DNA of 64,000 nucleotides. It comes from Siphonodentalium dalli (Eukaryota; Mollusca; Scaphopoda; Gadilida; Siphonodentaliidae). Made by a program: the position numbers and the translations under genes. The stretch covers positions 57,682,025 to 57,746,024 of the forward strand of contig CP136068.1 of the NCBI GenBank assembly GCA_032622095.1, given 5' to 3'. Numbering within the stretch: position 1 is the stretch's first letter; each line of letters begins with the position of its first letter. Shown here piece by piece: positions 12,691-24,450 of the stretch. Below the pieces are notes generated by a model that saw only the letters and a list, made by a program, of their open reading frames with translations, made no database searches and was not told where the DNA came from.

Positions 12691-14767
12691 AAGTGAAAAC
12701 ATGCGTGTAACAAACTAGGCGGCCTGCATGAATCCAATTCGTGATCTCGGGAAGTTAAAAAATTCATTATTGTAAAGACGGTACCGCCTTCATTCTCTCT
12801 CTGACTATATATATGTCTATGCACGATAGCGTCACGATGTTGGATACATGATGTATAACTTCTATATCTTATGACAAAAAAAAATAAAAATAGGTGTGTG
12901 TCCGGTATTTCGGTTTCTGGATGCCGACCTTAAATTTTTTCCGACTACAAATATTTTCCCCGTACCAAAATCAAAACATAAAAGACAAACACAGCGACGT
13001 TTCATATAAACAATGTGAAGTCCCGTGCGATTTCCAGTGATGCCGATATAATTTACAATTAATACTGAATTACGACTTTTGAACAGTTAAAGACAAGACC
13101 GTTGCATTATGGTCCTTTCTTTGATCGAAGATGAAAGGGAATCTCGCAGAGAAAAAGTGACCCCAAGTAATCATAAATCATGTTCACTCAACCAATTACG
13201 ATGCAGCAGGTGCCCAATTTCTGGACAATGCTGACGTCATTATTGATTGACACACAGTATGCATCAAACAATGTCCAGAGCACGTGCATGTCTCCAGATA
13301 CCACGGGGTTCACGATGGGTGAAAAGTCTCCATTTAACTTTCATATTCTATAACAGTCACTGGTATAGTATATATTGGTATATCTTCTATTTTCCCTAGG
13401 GGCCTGTGGCCAGTGTTGGGTTAATTATTAGGCGACATACGCGAGAAAAGACACATTCAAAACACCAATCATTGAAAGAGAGACACGTTGTCAAATCAGT
13501 CTTTGATTTTGCTATACGTCAACATTCACTGAGCACGTGCGTGTCCGTGATTATTGTCGGGCGGCATTGTTTGATCTCTTGCAACGTTTAGTCGTCGCAT
13601 GCATTTGCTGTACTCGGCAGTTCACAGTACAAATTATTTTCACATATTCTTATCTAATCACGATTAGGATGAAACGCATGTATGGCATTGGAACGGGGGA
13701 AAGTATGCCTCTATGTAAGTCTGTTTGGTTCCCGCAAGATAATTACGCACAAATCTGATACTCTGAGTAACGACAATAACACTAACTAAATTGAAAGTGT
13801 TTGTTGCAAAATAGCATACTGAATTCCAAGATGATTTAAATTGTTTTGTTTGTACCCCCACAGCATGTATATCATTGTCGTTTTCATGTTCAGGGTAACT
13901 TTCTAACGCAGTTATGTGCGAGAATCCATTTTATTTTGTAAACAATAAGCCTTATTATCGATTCGCGATTTTCAAGATGGCCGATGGTTCCATATGGTCC
14001 GATTCCTAGCTTTTTATCCAACCCACCGGTAAAAGCCTGTAAAAGGTCAAAGTTGAGAAGTAGCATCCTTGTGTAAACATTCGACAGCGCGAGCATTTTT
14101 ATGAACATTTGACGACATAATTTCAGTTATTCTTGGTGCATGTCTTCTTGGTAGCTAAATGAGGATTATGTAAATTGATTTGAGTGAAAATAACCAAAAG
14201 AGTGAGATTATTTGTTATTTCAATCTTGATTACATATCCTGTATGGCGCCCCATATCAGCCGAAACATGTTATTATCGATAATTGCATGTTTATTAGCCA
14301 AACTAGGCATGTATATTGCTCTTGTTTCCATGACACTGGTCGAACCGAACTGAAGACAACATAACTCGTGAATGTCACGCCCCCTTTTGTCAAGGAACTT
14401 CTCATAATTTACATATATTTGCGAGAAAAAAAACGCAAAAGCATATACGTGGTACACTCAATCCATCTACTGCGCAAAACCTACGTATATTGTATGTAAC
14501 CAGGGTGATTGTTTAATTTGTTTCATGAAGTTGTCGCACATGCGATTGTGAAACGAACTGTTGCCATTTTATTTTGGGAATTCCCAGACTGGAGCCGTAT
14601 GCTAAAAATAGATGATACTTCTTAACTTTGACCTCCGGAGACCGAATGGCGGATTCACCGCGAGTTAGTGATAATACTTTAATATTCGTTTGCAGTGATG
14701 CCCCCTCACGTCACGGATTTTGCGGTCACGTGACTAGATCAAATATATATATTATGTAAGTGGGAAC
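12691..14767. other. Unassigned DNA, no recognised gene
   Basis: Open frames of 60-75 codons occur on both strands (for example minus-strand 13890-14108) but carry no motif I recognise and no shared support. No tandem array or known terminal motif is present. This could include residual Harbinger-like interior. Confidence 0.45.
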
Positions 14768-15382
14768 GGGACTACCCGCCCCTGAGACGACCCGCCATCT
14801 GCTGTTTTCGGGCGGGTCATCCCGATAAACACGGGTGGGTTGTCCAGAAATTGTTAATAGTAATTAATACTAATTATGTTCTTTGATGATATATTATTAA
14901 AGATTTTGACCAACAAACACTTGTGTTTATTCATTAATTATGTCAATGCGTGGATTGGAGTAATTTAGAATGACAAGATGTTTTGACAACTTAACGGCAA
15001 TTAAGGTAAGTGAAGACTAATAATTAAAAGGGGTGCTTTCAAAACAAACATTTGATGCAAAGGGTTCATTATCACAGTGTGTTATCACAACACTTAGTGA
15101 TCGGGATTCATCTCACTGATGTTAACTGGAGGTGAGTATACACAAACAGCCTTTGAACGATGCCGACGGAACTGGGTATTTTAACTCTTGAAAAAAAACA
15201 AAAATAACATGCCTAGATCATTCCCATTCATGTTCACCACGTCACATGATGTTATTGTCCATTCATAACATGTATATCATTAAAATTCAAAAGTGGGTTG
15301 AAGGGAAGGGGTTCCGTTCCGCCCCTTCCAAATCCTCCCAGGTTAAATTCCAATACAAAAAAAATATCTTCATTCTGCAATT

Positions 15383-15655
15383 ATGTTTCCTTGCATTCAC
15401 TGCGAATTGGAGGTGCGACCAAAGCATCATGCCGTTGATTGTGATAGTTATGGCTGCTGGCAACACCGACTATGTGACACCGGAATTATATATGTCAACA
15501 CCACCACATTTGACGACAGCCAACTTCTTGAAGAAATGCTCGGATGTATACGCCAAAAAGAAGAGACCACCTCAATGCAGACGGAGATCAACAGCAGTAG
15601 CCCCATCTTTATTTGTCAACCATGCATTCGTTCATTACACATTTCGTTCCGTTAA
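15383..15655 (+). pseudogene. PHD-like zinc-finger fragment, transposon-derived
   Basis: A 90-codon frame opens MFPCIHCELEV and carries the pattern C-x2-C-x9-HAV-x-CD-x3-CWQHRLCDTGI, then a tail with a further C-x2-C (ICQPC). The CD..xxWQHR.C.TGI signature resembles the PHD-like finger seen N-terminal in many repeated invertebrate proteins, some of them MULE-type transposases; that family link is from memory. The usual second cysteine after CD is replaced (CDSYGCW), and no downstream catalytic domain follows before the repeats begin at about 15660. The frame is probably a decayed remnant and not an expressed small protein. Confidence 0.5.
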
Positions 15656-15733
15656 ACTTCCTTATTAAATTTAGTTTTTAAACTTCGTTCATATTCATAT
15701 TATACTTCGTTTCGTTCATTAAACTTCGTTTTT

Positions 15734-18218
15734 ATGTTTACCCATACCATAGTATGGTAAACATAGTGTCGTTGCCCGGATTGACCACTCGTCGTTAGTT
15801 CGTCCGTCCGTCTGTCTGTCTGTCTGTCTGTAGACACTTTACGCATGGTGCGATAACTCGAACATTTTATATCTGATCGGAACCAAATTTTGTATATGAA
15901 TTTGTCAGCACCAAATACAGATCGAGTTCGAATATGGGTTCGATCCGAGTTTTTTTCACGGAGTTATGGCCCTTTTTCGACTTAGAATTCATGCATGCTA
16001 CCATAACTCAAAAAAAATTTATCTGATCAGAATCAAATTTGGTATGCAAGTTTCTCGGACCAAAATACAGATCGAGTTCGAATATGGGTTTGATCCGATA
16101 TTTTTCAATGGAGTTATGGCCCTTTTTCGACTTAGAATTCATGCATGCTGCCATAACTCAATTTTTTTTTATCTGATCGGAACCAAATTTGGTATGCGAG
16201 TTTCTCAACTCAAAATACAGATCGAGTTTGAATATGGGTTATATCCAACATTTTATACCTGAGTTATGGCCCTTTTTCAACTAAGAATTGAACAGATAAC
16301 CATAGCAGTCTACAATTAATTACCAGTGGTATCAGTTTAGCTCTGAGAGCAGTAAATCTGTATTATGGGAATTAGAGTTATTTTTTACTCCCATGTTTAT
16401 GATGACACACTCCTCACCTGTATAGTTTTTGGTATCGATCGGTTGATCGGTTTAGAAATTATTAACACTTTGCATCCGCACATAGGCATGAGCTATCCGA
16501 TGCTGTAACCAAATTATTTTTTGTTCGATTGTTTTCATATTTGATATGTAGGTTTATAATGACACACCCCTCACCTGTATAGTTTTTGGTATCGATCGGT
16601 TTAGAAAATAATTAACCCTGCACACAAATGCTATCTGATCCATCTAAGTCAAACTGTTTTCTTCTGATATGCCTCATATTTCTTACCAAGGTTTTTCTTA
16701 GCACGTTCTTTATCTGTATGGTTTTTGGTATCGTTTAATTAACCCTTTTCAAACTTATTTTTACTTAGAACTCAAAACATTTTTCATCTGATCTACACCA
16801 AATTTGGTACATGTGGTCCTCACCCCGAAATACAGATCAAGTTCAAATTTGGGTTTGATCCGATATATTTTAACAGAGTTATGGCCCTTTATAATTCAAG
16901 TAATTTACTACCTATTGTATATGCCCTGTGAGAATTTAAGACAAACAACTTTACACAGTAATCTGCTTTATTGGGATCAGAAAATGACACTGGATACTCT
17001 TTGCTAAACCACTGCTGCTCCCAGAGCTGTCAAATTTAAGTGATTGATGATACTTTACTCCAGTTTGTGTGCAATAGTAATTTAACCCAACCTGTTGAAA
17101 CATGTTCATGGCATTAATACAAATAGTCCATTGTCCATGTGAAGGATGTTCTGGAGCATGGCTGTTTAGAGAATTGTTGTTTACAGAGACACTGTTGTCT
17201 TATCTTGAGAAAACAATTTATCCACACAGGTTGATCGTGATCCACTTTTCACTTGCATGTATTTCAGGATTAAAATTAACCTATTCCATAGACACATAAT
17301 ATCTGATACGCAGATTTTAAATTATCTCTTTCGCCTTTCGCCTTTCGCCTTTCTGAAATTCCCTCTATTGCATTTGGGCTGCAGGATAATAATAATGGTT
17401 CTGGTATTCTTGAAGCTGACTTTTTGGTCAAATATTTTTCACCCAATCACTTTTATAATCTCATTCAGGTTGATTGTGATACATTCTTCATGCGTATAGA
17501 TTTTGGTATTGATTGAATGGTTTTGAGAATATTAACCCAATATTTAATAATATTTCTGCTGTTACAGACATTGTATCTTTCCAATGATCAGCTTAGAATA
17601 AAATTAACCATAGGTACATGTATACTGTACGCGATCCAATGTTATGACTCTAATATTTTCAATTTGACCCTTCTCATATCTCTCCTTTAGTTATCTGATA
17701 ATTCTGTATTAAAATATTTTATATCCAACCATTATCAATCATATTTAATATCAAGGTCTATACACCCCTCACTTATATAGATGTTCAGGTGTTTGTTGGT
17801 CTCTAATCTCAATCATCCCATAACTTTTACTATGCAGCTAACACAACAACATAATCTGTTATGACTCGGGTTCCATTGTAAGAATTAAATAAATAGAGTT
17901 ATTATGATGTTAATATTGTAACAATTATATCTTTAACAGCTATGGTGCATCTGTCTGACTGTGTTTGGGTATAATTATCTTTATCAATCTATCACACATA
18001 CATGTATCTCTGTTGGAGTGACCGAATAGGTTGAAATCGAATGTCATATCCATCTTCCTATTGTGTTTAAATGAGCAAGTTGCTCAATATGTCTGATTCC
18101 ACTATGAAACTAATAAATAATAGTACGCTGTGAATTGTTGAAATTCTTGCACTCATAAAAAGATCGCTATCGCCAAGGTATGGGTTAAACATCTGCCGAT
18201 CGTGATCGGCCTCTCGTT
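15734..18218 (+). mobile_element. Fam2 Helentron/HINE-like element with full ends
   Basis: The 5' end ATGTTTACCCATACC forms a hairpin with GGTAAACAT. It is followed by GTCCGTCCGTCTGTCTG and three core units with GAGTTCGAATATGGGT and GAGTTATGGCCC. The interior then diverges into AT-rich DNA. The 3' end is GGTATGGGTTAAACAT, the hairpin GCCGATCGTGATCGGC and the tail CTCTCGTT. The flanks are AAACTTCGTT-type short repeats on both sides, consistent with one interrupted host stretch. Confidence 0.9.
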
Positions 18219-18428
18219 CATTTTTGTTTTTAAACTTCGTTCATTAAACTCGAATAAACATATTATCGATGATACATTACATCAAATAAAAAACAACAAA
18301 GAACAACCCAGTTTCTTTAAACAAACACCTCATAATCCCCTCACACCTCCTTATTACCCTAATTAATTTTATGCTGGCGGGTCGCCTCGGAGTGAAACGG
18401 GCGGTTGTCTCAGGGGTGGCTAGTCACG

Positions 18429-19254
18429 GGTAATGATTCAATCGGTAACTTTTACACCCATGTTATTAACCGTTACCCAACCGGGTACTGTATTTTTTAA
18501 TTAACAAACTTACCTTCCCCAACATTCCTGAAATATTTACTATGGTCGCATGCAAATAAAATGGAACAACTTAGGCCTATTTCATTGGTTTATTTTGCAT
18601 TTCAGCATGGTGACATATTATTAGGGACATATTTCATAGTCATTTGCTTATTTCGTTTATCCGAAGATCCATTAGTCCCAAAGTAGGCATATATCGTTAC
18701 CGTTGAATTGTTAGAGGTGACCTGCGGGTAATTAATTATATGCCCATTTAATACACATGCACAATTGGGGAAGTCAGGAATACTCGAATATATAGATATG
18801 TTGTAAGTATATTAAAGTCAAACTTAGGAGCCAAATAGCAAACACGGATATATCATACCTTCGGTTGTAAAATAAACACCCCCATCACCCAACTTGATTT
18901 AGTGCTCGGTTCGAGCTGTTTTGCAAAACAAACAACGTGGCCTCCGATGTTTATATAAACAAATTACGGTAACCTCGCCAGGAATATAAATTGCATTCAT
19001 AATTGCAATGGTCGTGCTGTAATTGCTTTGTAAGTGAACTCCGTAATATAAACAAATGATATGAACGGCGTTTGGTCCGCGATTTGCATGTGAAGTAGGC
19101 CTACATGATCACACAATTTCACGTTCCTACAATGGTCACTGTCTTCGTTGAACAAACATTAACACAAATCATAATATTGTGTTAATTAAACTCATTTAAG
19201 GCCTAAAGTGACATGTACAAACATGAACGTGACTCCGTACAAATACTGAAAATT
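18429..19254. other. Unassigned DNA
   Basis: A few GGTAAC/GTTACC words at 18440-18490 recall the subterminal arrays. Otherwise I see no gene or repeat. Confidence 0.4.
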
Positions 19255-19645
19255 TATGGGCACCATAAAACAACATTTTTCGGTGATTACATCGGTAATT
19301 ATATAAGTTCTCCGGTAATTCCCTGGGTAATGATTTCATCAGTAATTTGTTGCCTGACATCGATATTTTACCGGTAAAATTTATCGATAATTTCGATCCC
19401 GTTTATCGGTAATTATATGGGTAATTTCACCGGTAATTTTACCGGTAATCTCACCGGTAATTTTGCCGGTAATTTTACCGGTAATTTTATCGGTAATTTC
19501 ACCGGTAATTTAGAGCCTTCTACCGGTAATTTATCTTAAATCAACCGGTAATTCCACCGGTAATTTTCCATCGGTAATACCGCCGGTAATACCTCTCAAG
19601 CAGGTAATACCAGCGGTATTACCGTTTTAGTTTTGACAAGGTCCC
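19255..19645. repeat. Right subterminal CGGTAATTT array and inverted end
   Basis: About 18 copies of (C/T)CGGTAATTT(T/C) at 15-18 base spacing precede the palindromic GGTAATACC/GGTATTACC block and the terminus ending GACAAGGTCCC. The internal units are in direct orientation relative to the left array. Confidence 0.85.
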
Positions 19646-20720
19646 TAATTATGAACAAACAATGGAGGTTTATTGCTGTTGTTGAATTGAAACTGTCGGT
19701 CTGTCAGAGCGTCCTTCCATCCATTGGTCTGTCCATCCAATCCGTCAACAATTGTTTTCTTCTCGAGATCCATATGAAATCCTTACCTGTAGGCGACTCA
19801 CGTTCAGATTTGTTCAAATAAGTTCGAGTCAAATGGGAGGGATGCCAGGGCCGTAACTTTCTCCCTCCATAGTAATTCTAACAACTATTACTACTCAAGA
19901 ACCATCAAGTCTATTTAGCTTATATTTGTGTATGCAGGGTCCTTGGGTGGCATGTTCAGATCTGTATCAATGGGGTCATTTTTTGGAAAATCAATTAACT
20001 TCAACTCTTAAAAGCCACTGTTTAAAATTACTAGATTAATAGATTTCATACATGGGGATTCATGTTTGTTCAACTAGGGGCAGAGGTAAGAGTTATAGCT
20101 CCCCCACCCACACTACCTGTATCTATGTTGTATGCTACTGTTATAATAATATATAGATTCCTCTTGAAAATTTCATTTCTGATACAACATTAGTTGTAGA
20201 TTAGATTTTCACACCAAAAATAAGACATCATTAAACCACACTTAGACTCACAATATGAATAGTTCTCATAATTTGATTTTAATTTCCAACTAGTATGTTT
20301 TTAAACCAACAGTCCATATTTGCCGACTTCATGTTAAACTGTTGTAATGGGGCACAAATTTTGACTTTATGGGAGATGTCAGGCTGGAAATTCCCAAAAG
20401 TTTTAGAGCTTGAAGCACCCATTCCAGTTATAAAATTTCAACATAAGAGGGGGGTGCAAAAATAATTTTGTGAACTTAGGACTTTGGAATGGTTAAGATT
20501 ATCTTGTTTAAAAGGGGGTTGGAGATTTGACAGTAGTGTGCACTTTCAAATTTCAAGGTGAAGAGCCCGGCTCATCAGCAAATCCCGAGCTACATGTATG
20601 TCCCTGTTTAGAACTACTTGTCTTAACTTATTTTGATAAGTACTGACTGTTGGTCTTCAAAGTCCCTTTCTTCTCAGTCTTTACAGTAGGTGAGCGTCCA
20701 CAGTCATTGACTGTCTTGTT
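19646..20720 (+). mobile_element. Fam3 element, 5' hairpin missing, 3' end intact
   Basis: The element begins in the CTGTCGGTCTGTC/CCATCCGTCAACAATT module, continues with Fam3 core units (GGTGACTC..CAGATTTGTTCAAAT), and ends with AGGTGAGCG, the hairpin ACAGTCATTGACTGT and the tail CTTGTT at 20720. Confidence 0.8.
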
Positions 20721-20942
20721 TGCAATTTTATCACCTGTTCGCGCGATAACTCAATCAAATATTAACTGATTACAACCATATTTGATATATGAGTCTCTTG
20801 CAACAATATCTCAGACGAGTTCGAAAACCAGGTTTGTCCGACTTTTTGGGCCTTGTGTGGGCCTTATTGCCAAGTTATTGGCAGAAGTTTTTTTCGACTG
20901 CCAATAAAGTGGACATAGCATCTTAGATCCGTACCCCTTGTT
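20721..20942 (+). mobile_element. Fam4 fragment with 3' end
   Basis: One core unit (GCGATAACTCAATCAAATATT, then a GAGTTCGAAAACCAGG motif) is followed by a degraded 3' end: TATTGGCAGAAG, AGCATCTTAGAT and the tail CCTTGTT. The intact form of this end is at 61410-61473. Confidence 0.75.
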
Positions 20943-21881
20943 TTAAATGGGGTCACCTGGCCAAATAGGGGCCAAGTGAAGGACAGTTTCCCTCTTAATA
21001 TGCTTCCTTCACAAGGACCATCAGGTCTATTTAACTAATATTTAGTATGAAGGTGTCTGGGATTCAAATTTATTCAGATGGGGTCACCAAGTTAAATAGG
21101 GTGGGACCAGGGACATAACAATATGTCTCTAGTAATTCTTAAAATGTCTTCTCAAGAGAGGTTGGACTATTTAACTTACATATAGTATGGAGGATCCTTT
21201 AGTGACCGAGATTCAGATTTGTTAAAATGAGGTCAACCTGTCAATAAATGGCGGGGCTATGGGGAGTTAACACTTTTGTGTCTAATAAAATCATTGAAAT
21301 ACCAAATTCATTAAAACATCTACCTTGGAACCACCTGACTGATAAATCTGACATACATGTATGGTTTTTGGGTCCATGGATAATTGGGCTTCAAACATGT
21401 CTAAATGGTTTTATAAAAAGGCACTTGTGAGATTAGAAATTTCCAACAATTGAGAAAGTTTGAGGTGTCGGTGGTGAAATTCCAACCTAAGACTTGGGAG
21501 GGGACTTGTTGAGCTCGAGGAGGGGGGGGGTGATCAGTAGTGTACAGTTGGTAATTTCAAGGTGGATTTTCACCAATCTACATACGTGAAGTCTCTCTAG
21601 CCACATATCCTGTTTAGATCTACTTCTTTTAAAGTGATTACGAAAAGTTCTGACTGTTGTCGTCTCCAGAGTCCCAGTCTTTACAGTCTGTTTGAAAACC
21701 AAAACCATGTGGGTTGTGAGACCTGATTGATGTGTAATCAGAGGAGAGGAGATGAGTTTAAGGGTAACAACACTGATTATAGACCAAAAAAAAATTCTTG
21801 CCAAATCCGGATGTGCTAAATACTCTAGATAGCAGTCGTTTATGTCCAACAAGCCCGGTGATTTCCTATATGAACGACATT
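20943..21881 (+). repeat. Fam3 core fragments
   Basis: The sequence is GGGGTCACCTGGCCAAATAG-type units followed by a stretch (about 21510-21700) matching 25140-25290 and 33185-33310. It contains a G run at 21522. The 3' hairpin is lost; the end dissolves after CAGTCTTTACAGTCTG. Confidence 0.75.
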
Positions 21882-24063
21882 TAGTGTTGAAACGATTAAT
21901 CGACTAATCGAAATCGACGCGATTATTAAATTAGTCGATTCCGAAATCGGCTAGTCGACTAGTCGGAACACACCCACCTCCATTATGCCATCGCGAAAGC
22001 AGTGCCGTTGCTGTCGTTGCCGAATTACTGGACAATTTAAACAATCAGGCTATCGAAATACATAATCACAATTAGCTTTTTAAAGCCTTTGTTGTCCTTT
22101 TGATGCGATAACTGCTTTCAGTACTTGGTGGCCATGCGCGAGCGCGAAACCCAATGACTTCAACTCAATGTATTTGTCGGCGCCGCGGCGGCTTATTCTT
22201 AGAAGTTGAGACGACCGGCTTTGATAATCAACTTCAAAGAATCAGCGCCTATCGCAACCGTGTCTATTTCGGCGTGACGGAATTGATCTGAGTGAACTGG
22301 TCAACGTGTTTGCAGGTGTGCAGGACTCAACTTCAATCAATTTAGTTGACATTATTAAGTTTTAAGTTTAATAACAAGTCCAATATATTATAGTTTATTG
22401 AAGCACTATGTCAGTATACCTTTAAAGTTTATTTGTAAAATTGTGTGATATTTTTTACAACCACCACATGCATCAACTGACGCATGGGTGAGCGTATACG
22501 ATCGCACGTTCTATATATATTGTATATAGATATAAATATAAAGCCAACCCGTGGTCGGCCATGCTATGCATCGAATAGCGTCGCGTATTTCGAACTAAAC
22601 TGGCGAGTCACTTCGGAAATCCCACGTCGTTTATGGGCTGTGTTTGTGAAAAATTACAATGTATTTTAGCACCTCAAACTTAAATCCTTCGCGGAATTGG
22701 GCGGTGACAAAGCTGTTCCCAGAAACGTAATCTGGATGACGCAAATTCCTGGAATTGGGCTAAATATAGAACTTACGACATCGCATTGAAACGTACTATT
22801 AACATCGCCGGTCTTCGCAGTTTTATTTCTGAAACTGACACGATCGATTGTGTATTCGGGGACTCGCGAGTAAAATTGTATGTATTGTATATATATTTAC
22901 AATGTACCATGCACGAGAGACAATTATGTAAGCGATCAAATCAAACAGTGAAAACACGTGCGTTTTGGCGGGAAAATGACTGTCCGTGATTAAGCTATGT
23001 CATATCGTGACCTTGCAATGATACAAGGAATGCATGGCCCATTTTTAGCTCACCTGAGACGAAGTCTCCGGTGGAGCTATAGTCATCACTCCTCGTCCGT
23101 CGTCCGTCCATCCGTCCGTCCATCCGTCCGTCAACAATTCTTTGAACATCTTCTTCTAAAGTTCCATTGGACCGAATTGGTTCATATTTGGTGTGGATGT
23201 TCCCTAGGTGACTCTCATTCAGATTTGTTCAAATGAGGTCACTGGGTCAAATAGTTGCGAAAGCAGGGCCACAACTCTATTCCTTCATAGTAATTCTTAT
23301 AACGACTTCTTTTCCAGATCCATAAGGCCTAATGGGTTCATATTTGGTGTGGATGTTCCCTAGGTGACTCACATCCAGATTTGTTCAAATGAGGTCACCA
23401 GGTTGATTAGTTGAGAAACCAGGGCCATAACTCTTTCCCTCCATAGTAATTCTTTTAAACATCTTCTTCTCGAATACCATCAGGCCAAATGGGTTCATAT
23501 TTGGTATGAAGGATCATTGGTTGACTGGGGTTCAGATTTGTTCAAATGAGGTCACTGGGTCAAATGTGGGTGGGGCCAGGGACATAACTCAGAAAAAAAA
23601 AATTCAGATTAAACTCTTTAACCAAAAAAGAAAAGAATAGAAAAGAAATGATATATTAAAAAATAAAAAACTGTGGAATTGTTTTTTTTTATTAGAATAT
23701 TTAAAAAAAAAAGAAGAAAAAATGTGTATTTAACTCCATGGTCAATTATATATATATATTGTCTAACATTTTTTGATAATTGAAAAACTAATGCCATTAC
23801 ATTTCTGTAGGTTGTGGCCCCTGGCCCTTCATTCAAGTGCACTGCTTCTGCCACCCTGGCCTGGTCTCAAAAATAAAATTTACTCAAATTCTTGACAGAA
23901 TCATTAATAAGAAGCATTTACTTTGGCTGTAACTGTATATATGCTGGGTATGCCGACACAATCATGTCAATCTTGATATGTTTATAAACATTCCTGCAGA
24001 TTTGCTAGATGTCATTAATTCCCAATCTCTCATGTATTGTTCATATCAGGACTAATGTCATTT

Positions 24064-24156
24064 GCAGAATGAGGTCCCCAGAGGGTGAATTTAGTGATGC
24101 TATCCCACACAGCAGCCTAGCATCACCAAATTCACCCTCTGGAGACCTCATTCTGC
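24064..24156. repeat. 93-bp near-perfect hairpin module
   Basis: GCAGAATGAGGTCCCCAGAG pairs with CTCTGGAGACCTCATTCTGC across arms of about 42 bases, with a small loop around CACACAGC. Confidence 0.9.
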
Positions 24157-24357
24157 TTAGGCCTCATCTTCTGGGAAGTATCTATAGTATCAAATTAACA
24201 TTGTTGTTAGTTACATTTCCCTTCTAGGAAGTTTCTATATCCCCTAATTTGCAGAAGATAAATTCATAATCGAGGTGCCCAATGGGTGAACATCACCAAC
24301 TTCAACTGGGGAACTTCAATCTTATCCTAGGTCTGCCATAGCAGTTGGGGGGCCCTA

Positions 24358-24450
24358 GCAGAATGAGGTCCCCAGAGGGTGAATTTAGTGATGCTAGCCC
24401 GCTGTGCGGGATAGCATCACTAAATTCACTTTCTGGGGACCTCATTCTGC
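24358..24450. repeat. 93-bp near-perfect hairpin module, second copy
   Basis: The palindrome is the same as at 24064. The centre GCCCGCTGTGCGGG extends the stem almost to the loop. A half copy without the first arm lies at about 24551-24615. Confidence 0.9.

Larger units (their letters stand above)
14768..18428. mobile_element. GC-rich inverted-repeat element enclosing a PHD-like relic and a Fam2 copy
   Basis: GGGACTACCCGCCCCTGAGA at the left end matches, with a few changes, the reverse complement of the right end (ctagcca-CCCCTGAGACAAC). Further GGCGGGTC / GACCCGCC words lie inside both ends. I see no convincing target duplication. Without the nested Fam2 (15734-18218) it would be about 1.2 kb. 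The internal fragment at 15383 suggests a MULE-like origin, but that is inference. Confidence 0.55.
1129..19645. mobile_element. PIF/Harbinger-like inverted-end pair enclosing 18.5 kb
   Basis: The left end starts GGGACCTTGTCAAAACTAAA. The reverse complement of the right end, finishing at 19645, matches it over 44 bases with one mismatch. Both sides are flanked by TAA (1126-1128 and 19646-19648), which fits the 3-bp TWA target of PIF/Harbinger elements. Inside each end lies an array of short CGGTAATTT-type repeats. Most of the interior is later insertions (two Fam1 nests, a hAT, a Fam2-bearing element), leaving very roughly 6-7 kb that could be the original element. I recognise no transposase or Myb-like gene in that remainder. 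Alternatively these are two separate solo ends that happen to face each other; the flanks do not rejoin into a known repeat, so this stays open. Confidence 0.6.

Noticed and set aside
14768-18428. 9-bp target duplication around the GC-rich element
   Set aside because: The flanks (AAGTGGGAAC and ACGGGTAATG) match too poorly to claim.
1129-19645. Polinton/Maverick element, because of the size and inverted ends
   Set aside because: The flank is a 3-bp TAA and not 6 bp, no polymerase, integrase or capsid-type gene is present, and most of the length is later insertions.
21487-21852. Minus-strand frame of 121 codons
   Set aside because: It lies across Fam3 repeat debris that recurs at 25140 and 33185 with the frame broken; no motif.
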